Origin: JBJKRW01 sp046704445
GTDB taxonomy: Bacteria > Patescibacteriota > Microgenomatia > UBA1406 > GWC2-37-13
DNA: 6,556 nt
NCBI GenBank assembly: GCA_046704445.1
Contig: JBJKRW010000121.1
Location: 1 to 6,556 of the forward strand
Direction of reading: 5' to 3'
The notes beneath the pieces are model-generated. The model ran no database searches. It saw only the letters and a list, made by a program, of their open reading frames with translations, and had not been told where the DNA came from. Below, piece after piece: positions 1 through 6,556 of this stretch. Position 1 is the first letter of the stretch; the number at the start of each line of letters is the position of its first letter. The translations under genes were made by a program, and so were the position numbers.

Positions 1-135
1 GGGCTATACGCTTGTCGTTTGTTCGAACGAAGCTGCGGACAACCACGAATCCGTGTATATTGCGGCCCGTGTCACGCCGAGTATGGAAATTTTCCCGGTT
101 GCCGGTCTTCCTCCGCGGGCAAGAACACGTTTATT
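1..135 (-). pseudogene. rpoC: In-frame continuation of rpoC beyond a premature TAA
   Basis: Translating the minus strand past the TAA at 136-138, in the unchanged rpoC frame, gives NKRVLARGGRPATGK and then GVTRAAIYTDSWLSAASF, EQTTSV and a TAG at 4-6. This is the well-known beta' C-terminal block (family form roughly GITKA...TDSFLSAASFQETTRVL). It contains no frameshift and no start codon suited to independent expression. About 43 codons of good homology between two stops mean the disruption is very recent, is a sequencing or assembly error, or is suppressed. The remaining family C terminus (usually a GLKENVIIGRLIP-type stretch) would lie left of position 1 and cannot be seen. The homology is secure from motif recognition; the biological status is unresolved. 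Confidence 0.82.
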
Positions 136-3100
136 TTATTCCTCAAAGCGGATTTTTGAAACTACTTCGTCTTTGATAAACGAAGTGTCTCCTTCGTCTT
201 CGATTATCACCTTGTCGCTCATTTTCCGTATGATTACTTCAAAATGTTTATCATGAATTCCTATACCTTGGGATTCGTAGACTTTTTGAATCTCGTCCAA
301 AAGATAGGATTGTGCCGATCTTAATCCCTTAATGGTGAGAATATCGGTTATATTCAGGCTTCCTTCCGATAACGCCGTGCCGGTTGCGACGAGTTCTCCG
401 TCCTTCACCTTGAGTTTCTGGGAAAACGGAATGATGAATTCCTGTTCCTGAACCGACGCCTCTTTGTTGCTTGAGGTAATTTTTACGTGATACATTTCCT
501 TTTCGGTATCTTCCTGCACGGATACGGTTCCCGCGACTTCGGAAATCGGCGAAACGATTTTTGGAGTGCGCGTTTCAAATAGTTCTTCAACGCGGGGAAG
601 ACCCTGAGTTACGTCGGAGATGACAATTCCTCCGAAATGTCTGACTCTCATGGTAAGTTGGGTTCCCGGCTCGCCAATGGATTGAGCCGCCATAACACCG
701 ACAGGGACTCCGATATCAACCAGTTTGTTGACGGAAAGATCTATGCCGTAACATTTCTGGCAAATTCCGTATCGTGATTGGCAGAACAGGGGAGAACGGA
801 CAACCAATTTCTTGACTCCGCTTTTTGAAATTGCCTTGAGTTTGTCTTCATCAATAAGATCTCCGGCCTTCAATTCAACTCCTTTTTCGTCGCCATGGTA
901 ATCTTTTGCAAGAAAACGTCCTTTGATGCGGTCAAGGAATTTGTCGGCCCTGTTGCCTTCAACAGCAACGGTCAATCCTTCGGTGGTCTGGCAGTCTTCC
1001 TCCCTTATGATCATATCATGCGCTACGTCTACGAGTCTTCTGGTAAGGTATCCGGCATCTGCCGTTTTAAGAGCTGAGTCGGTAAGACCCTTTCGTGCGC
1101 CTCGTGCGGAAATGACGTATTCAAAGATAGACAGACCTTCACGGTAATTCGACTTTGTCGGTACTTCGATAATTTTACCCATCGGGTCAACAACAAGTCC
1201 CTTCATGGCGGAAAGCTGCTTGAGTTGTTCTCTGGATGCCCGGGCTCCGCCGGATTTGATAATGATTTTAACCGGATTTTCGTCATGAAGCTGCGACCAT
1301 GTTTTATCCGCAAGGTTTTCCGTGGTGTCAATCCAGAGTTTATTGGTGTATCTTCTTTTTTCTTCCAGCGTCAAGAGTCCGTTCTGGAAATTTTTTTCTA
1401 CCTTTTCAACTTCCTTTTCCGTTTGCTGAATAATTTCGTCCTTGTTGTTTATAATTTCACAGTCGAATATGGACACGGATAGCCCTCCGGACACTGTTGC
1501 GCCCCAGAATCCGATCTCTTTTATATTATCGATAAGTCTTCCAACCTGCTGATTGTCAAACAGTTTGATAGCTTTAATCACGAGATTTTTGATATCGGAC
1601 GCCTTGACTTCCTGGTTGATATACTGCAATTCCGGAGGCAATGTCTGATTAAACATGATTCTTCCTACTGAAGTTCGTATAAACCGGTCGTTAATTTTGA
1701 CGAGGACAGGTTCTCTTAACCGTACCTTGTTGAAATGGAACGCATTGATTGCGTCTTCGTTCGACGCGAAATACTTGAGCTCTTCGTCTTTCTTTCCGGA
1801 CATGTCCGCGTTAAGGGTTGTCAAATAATAGCATCCCAGAGCCATTTCTTTATTTGGAAGTACGATAGGGGATCCGTCCGCCGGTTTTAACAGATTCTGA
1901 TACGGAAGCATTCTTCCTTTAACTTCTTCTATCGCGGTTTTCGAAAGAGGCAAAAATACGCCCATTGCATCTCCGTCAAAATCCGCATTATATCCTGCGC
2001 AGACCGTCGGATGGAGCTTGATTGCATACGAATCGGTCAATACGGGATAAAAACCGAGAATAGACAGTTTGTGAAGGGTTGGCGCCCGGTTAAGAAGAAC
2101 AGGGTGATCCTTCGTGATTTCTTCAAGAATGTCGTAAACTTCGGGCTCTTTTTTTTCAAGATAATTTTTTGCGCTTTTAATGTTGGGCGCAAGTCCTCGG
2201 ATAATGATCTCATGCAGAAGGAAAGGCTTAAAAAGCTCCAGAGCCATTTCTTTCGGAATTCCGCACTGGTCAATGCGCAGTTCCGGACCGACAATAATGG
2301 TTGACCGTCCCGAATAATCCACTCTTTTTCCCAACAGGTTCTGTCTGAATCGGCCCTGTTTTCCTCTCAGAATATCGGAAAGGGATTTTTGCACTTTGGA
2401 AGTCGATGCCTGCGAACGGGAGCGGCCTCTTGATTTTTGAAGATCAATAAGCGAGTCTACCGCCTCCTGGAGCATTCTTTTTTCGTTTCTGAGAATGATC
2501 TCGGGAGCGCCCAGGTCGATAAGTTGTTTCAGCCGGTTGTTTCTATTGATGACTCTTCGGTAGAAATCGTTCAGATCCGATGTGGCAAATTTTCCGCCAG
2601 GCAGCTGTACCACAGGGCGAAGATCCGGAGGTATTACGGGAAGGATCGTAAGAATCATCCATTTGGGTGACACTTTTGCCTTGATGAATGCTTCCATAAC
2701 CCTGACTTTTTTAAGAAGTTTGTTACGGCGCTCTCCTTTTGTTTCGGATAATTCTTTAAGCGTAACCGTATATTCTTCCTGTAAATTAAATGAGGCAAGG
2801 ACGTCGTACAGTACTTCCGAACCCATTCCTACAGTGACAAAATCTTCGATCTGTTTTTCTTTGAGGAAGAGATAATCGTCCTCTTCCATGGTATCCAGTT
2901 TCTTGATAGCCTTAACGACTTTATTCAGTCTGTCGTAAAAACCGACTTTTTTTGCTTTCTGTTCTACGAATTTGTCGGAAAGTATCTTGATTTGTTCCCG
3001 TTCCTTGAAATCGAGTTCCTGTTTCGTGATTTCGAGCTGTTCTTTATTGGTAATTTTTTTAAGCAATTTATCTTTCTGATCCCCGAACTCGTCGGAAACT

Positions 3101-3621
3101 TTTTCTTTTTCTTCCTCAAGCTGTTTGTCTAAAAGTTTTATTTCTTCTTTTTTTGCCGCTTCTATAACCTGCAGGGCTTTTTTCTGCTTATCTTTGTCGT
3201 AATCCCTTACAAGGTATAATGCATAATAAATAACGCGTTCCAGCGACTGAGGAGGAATTTCAAGCACAATGCTCAGCACGGATGAGGGGCCTTTAAAATA
3301 CCATATGTGGGCGATAGGAGCGGCAAGTTTGATGTGTCCCATGCGTTCGCGCCTGACCGCCGAAGTCGTAATCTCGACTCCGCATCTGTCGCAGACGATC
3401 CCTTTATAACGCATTCTTTTATATTTTCCGCAGTAACATTCATAATCTTTTGTGGGGCCGAAGATGCGTTCGTCAAACAGACCGTCTTTTTCCGCCCTGA
3501 ATGTGCGGTAGTTGATGGTTTCCGGCTTTATGACCTCGCCGTGCGACCAAGCCGTAATTGCTTCGGGTGACGCAAGGCTTATTCGGAGCCCTGAAAAATC
3601 AACTAAATTAAGATCTTCCAT
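136..3621 (-). CDS. rpoC: RNA polymerase subunit beta' (C-terminally truncated by in-frame TAA)
   Basis: Beta' subunit of RNA polymerase, 1161 codons, carrying the catalytic centre. The ATG at 3621 is chosen because it overlaps the rpoB stop and because FSGLRISLASPE follows at residues 9-20, as in family N termini. Domains in order: zinc site 1 (C62, C64, C77, C80); a Lys/Glu-rich coiled-coil insertion (about 141-250); switch/lid region GRFRQNLLGKRVDYSGRS (423-440); catalytic NADFDGD (D547, D549, D551); bridge helix GARKGLTDSALKTADAGYL (841-859); zinc site 2 (C877, C947, C954, C957); trigger loop starting SIGEPGTQLTMR (981-992), without an SI3-type insertion; and DVTQGLPRVEELFE (1003-1016). 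The frame ends at RFEE followed by TAA, ahead of the final conserved block of roughly 90-100 residues that the family normally has. That block continues in the same frame beyond the stop, so the listed end is probably not the true one. Active-site neighbours are unusual: DAMGVF after the aspartates and RVRHF in the trigger loop. Confidence 0.96.
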   Translation of the reverse strand: MEDLNLVDFSGLRISLASPEAITAWSHGEVIKPETINYRTFRAEKDGLFDERIFGPTKDYECYCGKYKRMRYKGIVCDRCGVEITTSAVRRERMGHIKLAAPIAHIWYFKGPSSVLSIVLEIPPQSLERVIYYALYLVRDYDKDKQKKALQVIEAAKKEEIKLLDKQLEEEKEKVSDEFGDQKDKLLKKITNKEQLEITKQELDFKEREQIKILSDKFVEQKAKKVGFYDRLNKVVKAIKKLDTMEEDDYLFLKEKQIEDFVTVGMGSEVLYDVLASFNLQEEYTVTLKELSETKGERRNKLLKKVRVMEAFIKAKVSPKWMILTILPVIPPDLRPVVQLPGGKFATSDLNDFYRRVINRNNRLKQLIDLGAPEIILRNEKRMLQEAVDSLIDLQKSRGRSRSQASTSKVQKSLSDILRGKQGRFRQNLLGKRVDYSGRSTIIVGPELRIDQCGIPKEMALELFKPFLLHEIIIRGLAPNIKSAKNYLEKKEPEVYDILEEITKDHPVLLNRAPTLHKLSILGFYPVLTDSYAIKLHPTVCAGYNADFDGDAMGVFLPLSKTAIEEVKGRMLPYQNLLKPADGSPIVLPNKEMALGCYYLTTLNADMSGKKDEELKYFASNEDAINAFHFNKVRLREPVLVKINDRFIRTSVGRIMFNQTLPPELQYINQEVKASDIKNLVIKAIKLFDNQQVGRLIDNIKEIGFWGATVSGGLSVSIFDCEIINNKDEIIQQTEKEVEKVEKNFQNGLLTLEEKRRYTNKLWIDTTENLADKTWSQLHDENPVKIIIKSGGARASREQLKQLSAMKGLVVDPMGKIIEVPTKSNYREGLSIFEYVISARGARKGLTDSALKTADAGYLTRRLVDVAHDMIIREEDCQTTEGLTVAVEGNRADKFLDRIKGRFLAKDYHGDEKGVELKAGDLIDEDKLKAISKSGVKKLVVRSPLFCQSRYGICQKCYGIDLSVNKLVDIGVPVGVMAAQSIGEPGTQLTMRVRHFGGIVISDVTQGLPRVEELFETRTPKIVSPISEVAGTVSVQEDTEKEMYHVKITSSNKEASVQEQEFIIPFSQKLKVKDGELVATGTALSEGSLNITDILTIKGLRSAQSYLLDEIQKVYESQGIGIHDKHFEVIIRKMSDKVIIEDEGDTSFIKDEVVSKIRFEE
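2872..3201 (-). other. Coiled-coil insertion in the beta' N-terminal region
   Basis: Residues about 141-250 of beta' are dominated by Lys, Glu, Asp and Gln with regularly spaced Leu/Ile/Val/Phe (for example KKEEIKLLDKQLEEEKEKV), as expected for a long helical hairpin. The segment lies between the conserved IYYALYLVRD strand/helix and the family block resuming near FVTVGMGSEVLYDVL. In Bacillus-type beta' the same interval is much shorter, and other phyla carry unrelated insertions near here, so this is a lineage-specific module on the clamp. It has no recognisable catalytic motif. The boundaries are approximate and judged by composition. Confidence 0.7.
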
Positions 3622-3623
3622 TA
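3619..3623 (-). promoter_or_regulatory. rpoB stop / rpoC start overlap (TAATG)
   Basis: The rpoB TAA (3623 to 3621) and the rpoC ATG (3621 to 3619) share one base. The roughly 20 bases upstream on the minus strand are AT-rich (ATTGATTACATCAAA) and contain no GGAGG-like Shine-Dalgarno sequence; the nearest purine-rich patch, GGGGTT, is over 20 bases away and too distant. The arrangement implies that rpoC translation depends on ribosomes finishing rpoB (termination-reinitiation), which would help keep beta and beta' equimolar. The overlap is seen directly; coupling is inferred. Confidence 0.75.
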
Positions 3624-6556
3624 TTTGATGTAATCAATTGATAACCCCAACGCGTTAAGTTCTTTTACAAGCACATGGAATGATTCGGGAACGCTTGATT
3701 GCGGAATGTCTGTTCCCTTGATGATCGATTCAAAGGCCTTGGTTCTTCCCCGGACATCGTCACTTTTGATGGTAAGCAGCTCCTGAAGCGCCGAAGGAAC
3801 ACGGTGAGATTCCAGGGCCCAGACTTCCATTTCGCCGAATCGTTGTCCACCCATCTGCGATTTGCCTCCGAGCGGTTGTTGGGTAACGAGCGAATACGGT
3901 CCGACGGAACGGGCATGGAATTTATCCTCCACCATGTGGATAAGTTTCATGATATAGGTTGTTCCGACAAGAACCTTTTTGTCGTATTGTCTTCCTGTCT
4001 GTCCGTCGTAAAGCATGACTTTGTTGTCAACTGGAAGTCCGATTTTTTTCAGTTCTTCGGTAATGAAGCCTTCCATCATCTTTTCGAACACAGGTACGGA
4101 GATTGCCATCCTGTTTTTACTGGCGATGGTGCCGAGCATATTTTCAAAAAGCTGTCCGAGATTCATTCTGGAAAGGATGGAAAGAGGCGAAAGAATTACG
4201 TCGACAGGCGTACCGTCTTCCAAATACGGCATATCCCATTCCGGTAAGATTTTCGAAATAACCCCTTTATTGCCGTGTCTTCCCGCGAGTTTGTCGCCGA
4301 CCGAAATTTTTCTCATCTGTGCGGTGTTAACGATAATCCGTTTCAAAACGCTTGGTTCAAGTTCGTTCGGATCTTTCTTGCTGTCGATGGTTTCTACATT
4401 AACCACGGAGCCTCGTTTGCCGTACGGAATTCTCAGTGATGTGTCCTTTACGTCCTTTGCCTTTTCCCCGAATATTGCCCGCAAAAGTCTTTCTTCCGCG
4501 GTAAGTTCTTTTTCGCCTTTTGGAGCGACTTTGCCGACAAGAATATCTCCTCCTTTTACCTCGGTTCCTACAAGCACCAACCCGTCTTTATCAAGGTTCT
4601 GGAGAACTTCTTCCCGGACATTGGGGATATCTCGTGTCAATTCTTCCGGTCCAAGTTTTGTATCTACCAGATCGGCAATGAATTCTTCCATTGTGACGGA
4701 AGTCAGGATGTCTTCTTTGACGAGACGTTCGGAGACCACAAATCCGTCTTCGTATCCCATTCCGTTAAGAGAAGTGTAGGCTACAACCAGATTCTGTCCC
4801 AGCGCAAGCCGGCCCCGATTGGTTGAAGGGCCGTCCACGAGCAATTCTCCTTTTTTCATTTTCTGTTTGTTTTCAACTCTGGGTCTCTGGTCAAAACAGA
4901 CGTCTTTATTGGTTCTGACGAACCGTTCAAGAGCGTATTCATATTTTTTACCGCTTTTTCCCTTAAAAAGTATTTTTTGGCCATCCACGTAATCGACAGT
5001 TCCGTCTTCGGGAGCAAAGATTGTCCGGTCAAGTGCGGATGCGACTTTTTCTTCCATACCGGTTCCGACGATTGGAAACTGTGGTTTCACCAAAGGAACA
5101 GCCTGACATTGCATGTGGGTGCCCATAAGTGCACGGCTTGCATCGTCGTTTTGAAGGAAGGGGATCAGTGCGGCCGACGCTCCAACGACCTGTCTCGCCG
5201 AAATGTCTATATAATCAAGCTTATCGACGGGAATCTCAATAACCTCACCCTCATGTCTTGCTACTACGAATTCATCGAGAATGGTCTGTTTTTCGTCCAT
5301 TCGGATGTTGTTTGACGTAATGTAGTACTGTTCCTCATCGTCTGCCTGAAGATATATGATGTCGTCGCTCATGCGGACTTTTGTTTTTCCTCCCGATTTC
5401 TCTTTGACGAGTTTCCGGTACGGAGTTTCCAAAAATCCGTATTTATTGACTCTCGCGTATAAGGCCATATAGGTAACAACGCCGATATTGGGTCCTTCCG
5501 GCGATCTGATCGGACATATTCTTCCGTATTGGGAAGAGGAGATGTCGCGGATAGAGAATGAAGCGCGTTCTTTTTCGATTCCGCCGGGTCCGCCAACCGT
5601 AATTCTCCTGAGATTGTCAAGTTCCGAAAGAGGATTGGTTTGGTCGACTATGGTCGAGAGCTGACTGGTCCGGTAAAAAGAGTTTATTGCCACAATTAAC
5701 GGCTTCGAGTTTACTACCTGTGAGGGAACGACACTTGTTTCACCGGCAACAAGGCTCATCCGCTCTTTTATTTCCCGCTCGACCCTTACCATGCCGACAC
5801 GGATGCCGTACATGCTGATAAGTTCGCCTACGGTCCGGAGTCTTCTGTTGCCAAGATGATCGATATCGTCAAAACTGCCTTTTTCCGCGGTGAGGTTAAT
5901 AAGATATTTTATTGTTTCGAGTACGTCGGTTTTGGTGAGCAGAAAGTTTTCTTTCGAGACGCCAATGTCAAGATTGAGTTTTTTGTTGACTTTGTATCTT
6001 CCGACCGCGGCCAGTGAGTATCTTCGATGATTGAGGAAAAGATTATTCAGGGTTTCATATGCATTGTCCAGAATGAGGGGCTCTCCCGGCCTGACTTTCC
6101 GATAAACTTCAAGGACCGCTTCGTCCTTGTTTTTTGTCTGGTCTTTTTTGAGGGTCGGCATCAGATATTTTTCAACAAGTCCTTTGTCAAGGTCATTAAA
6201 ATAATTCAGAAGCTGATTGTTGTTTTCCCCTTCGAATATTTTCATGAGGACGGAAGCGAGGAATTTACGTTTTTTATTTACTTTTACTTCGATGAGATTA
6301 TTTTTGTTTATGGTTATGTCGATCCATGCACCGATATACGGCCTGATTTCGGCATTATACAGAGTGAGGCCTGTAGATTTGTCTATTTCTGCGGTGAAGT
6401 ATACGCCCGGCGATCTGACAATCTGATTGATTATCGCTCTTTCTATGCCGTTGATAATAAATGTTCCCCTGTCCGTCATTTTCGGGAGATTAAAGAAATA
6501 TACGTCCTGTTTTTTTTCGGAGCCCGTTTTTTTATTGGTTAATTTGAGTTTAAGAT
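3621..6556 (-). CDS. rpoB: RNA polymerase subunit beta (5'-partial)
   Basis: Beta subunit of the bacterial RNA polymerase core. With beta' it forms the active-site cleft and holds the RNA-DNA hybrid. The reading frame is open to the window edge. The first Met, at 6479, is internal, because the family segment that normally precedes it is readable upstream (DVYFFNLPK joined to MTDRGTFIING). There is no start codon between 6480 and 6556, so about 90-120 N-terminal residues are missing. Counting from the Met at 6479: RSPGVYF (22-28); rifampicin cluster I (272-298); SPEGPNIG (326-333); RALMGTHMQCQAVPL (449-463); the YED pair E577/D578; the conserved lysines K730 and K738 in DKLAGRHGNKG; GGQRFGEMEVWALE (877-890); LLTIKSDD (901-908). 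The C terminus ends normally at VLVKELNALGL and a TAA. No intein or large insertion interrupts these blocks. The spacing of motifs is compact. Oddities are rifampicin-pocket substitutions and SHRVPS in place of the usual YGAA-type motif. The identification is certain; only the lineage is uncertain. Confidence 0.98.
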   Translation of the reverse strand, partial: LKLKLTNKKTGSEKKQDVYFFNLPKMTDRGTFIINGIERAIINQIVRSPGVYFTAEIDKSTGLTLYNAEIRPYIGAWIDITINKNNLIEVKVNKKRKFLASVLMKIFEGENNNQLLNYFNDLDKGLVEKYLMPTLKKDQTKNKDEAVLEVYRKVRPGEPLILDNAYETLNNLFLNHRRYSLAAVGRYKVNKKLNLDIGVSKENFLLTKTDVLETIKYLINLTAEKGSFDDIDHLGNRRLRTVGELISMYGIRVGMVRVEREIKERMSLVAGETSVVPSQVVNSKPLIVAINSFYRTSQLSTIVDQTNPLSELDNLRRITVGGPGGIEKERASFSIRDISSSQYGRICPIRSPEGPNIGVVTYMALYARVNKYGFLETPYRKLVKEKSGGKTKVRMSDDIIYLQADDEEQYYITSNNIRMDEKQTILDEFVVARHEGEVIEIPVDKLDYIDISARQVVGASAALIPFLQNDDASRALMGTHMQCQAVPLVKPQFPIVGTGMEEKVASALDRTIFAPEDGTVDYVDGQKILFKGKSGKKYEYALERFVRTNKDVCFDQRPRVENKQKMKKGELLVDGPSTNRGRLALGQNLVVAYTSLNGMGYEDGFVVSERLVKEDILTSVTMEEFIADLVDTKLGPEELTRDIPNVREEVLQNLDKDGLVLVGTEVKGGDILVGKVAPKGEKELTAEERLLRAIFGEKAKDVKDTSLRIPYGKRGSVVNVETIDSKKDPNELEPSVLKRIIVNTAQMRKISVGDKLAGRHGNKGVISKILPEWDMPYLEDGTPVDVILSPLSILSRMNLGQLFENMLGTIASKNRMAISVPVFEKMMEGFITEELKKIGLPVDNKVMLYDGQTGRQYDKKVLVGTTYIMKLIHMVEDKFHARSVGPYSLVTQQPLGGKSQMGGQRFGEMEVWALESHRVPSALQELLTIKSDDVRGRTKAFESIIKGTDIPQSSVPESFHVLVKELNALGLSIDYIK

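Noticed and set aside
1..138. A frameshift in the rpoC 3' end
   Set aside because: Careful codon-by-codon reading shows the homology before and after the TAA is in one frame; only stops, not a shift, separate the parts.
1..3621. Alternative genetic code with TAA and TAG read as sense
   Set aside because: Over 2,100 codons of rpoB and rpoC contain no in-frame TAA or TAG, and rpoB ends with TAA exactly where the family C terminus falls. Two stops confined to one end do not support reassignment.
3600..3640. rpoB-rpoC fusion as seen in Helicobacter and Wolbachia
   Set aside because: A TAA ends rpoB and a distinct ATG begins rpoC in a different frame, so the subunits are separate.
3699..4247. 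A 182-codon open frame on the plus strand
   Set aside because: It is antisense to conserved rpoB sequence and overlaps another antisense frame; its composition follows rpoB codon use and no family is recognisable.
4015..4779. A 254-codon open frame on the plus strand
   Set aside because: It lies wholly opposite highly conserved rpoB codons, is Ser/Leu/Thr-rich in the manner of an antisense shadow, and has no recognisable domain.
6027..6542. A 171-codon Phe/Ile-rich open frame on the plus strand
   Set aside because: The Phe/Ile richness is what antisense of Lys/Asn/Glu codons in rpoB gives; there is no credible transmembrane protein design and it sits fully within rpoB.
136..6556. Intein or intron inside rpoB or the open part of rpoC
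   Set aside because: All conserved blocks follow each other at normal spacing with no splicing-type insertion; the beta' coiled coil is the only extra module and has no protease-like or endonuclease motif.
1..6556. CRISPR array, tRNA, rRNA, insertion sequence or terminator
   Set aside because: The whole window is protein-coding in rpoB/rpoC, with no spaced direct repeats, no terminal inverted repeats, no cloverleaf and no hairpin plus T-run at a gene end.

Overview
The window is almost entirely two convergent-free, same-strand genes read on the minus strand: rpoB (beta subunit of bacterial RNA polymerase; its 5' end lies beyond position 6556) followed by rpoC (beta' subunit). The stop codon of rpoB and the start codon of rpoC share one base, so the two are almost certainly co-transcribed and translationally coupled. 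There is no room for an intergenic promoter, terminator or RNA gene, and none was seen.

The organism is a bacterium. The compact subunits, the absence of the large lineage insertions found in Proteobacteria (no SI3 in the beta' trigger loop), a charged coiled-coil insertion in beta', and several unusual spellings of near-invariant motifs (GTHMQCQAVPL, ALESHRVPSALQE, MRVRHFGG, NADFDGDAMGVF) suggest Patescibacteria (candidate phyla radiation), possibly near the Microgenomates. This placement rests on memory of family sequences, not on a search.

Layout: positions 6556 to 3621 hold rpoB without roughly its first 90-120 codons; 3621 to 136 hold the open part of rpoC; 135 to 1 continue rpoC homology in the same frame, beyond a TAA at 136-138 and up to a TAG at 4-6. 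The two subunits assemble with alpha and omega into the RNA polymerase core: beta carries the fork loop and rifampicin pocket, beta' the magnesium-binding aspartates, bridge helix, trigger loop and two zinc sites.

The one real anomaly is the 3' end of rpoC. The encoded protein would stop before the conserved C-terminal block (the SAASF...TT segment), yet that block is still clearly readable in frame after the stop. A sequence or assembly error near a contig edge is the simplest explanation; a genuine nonsense mutation, stop-codon readthrough or a gene interruption are alternatives. No novel defence, mobile or accessory system was found.
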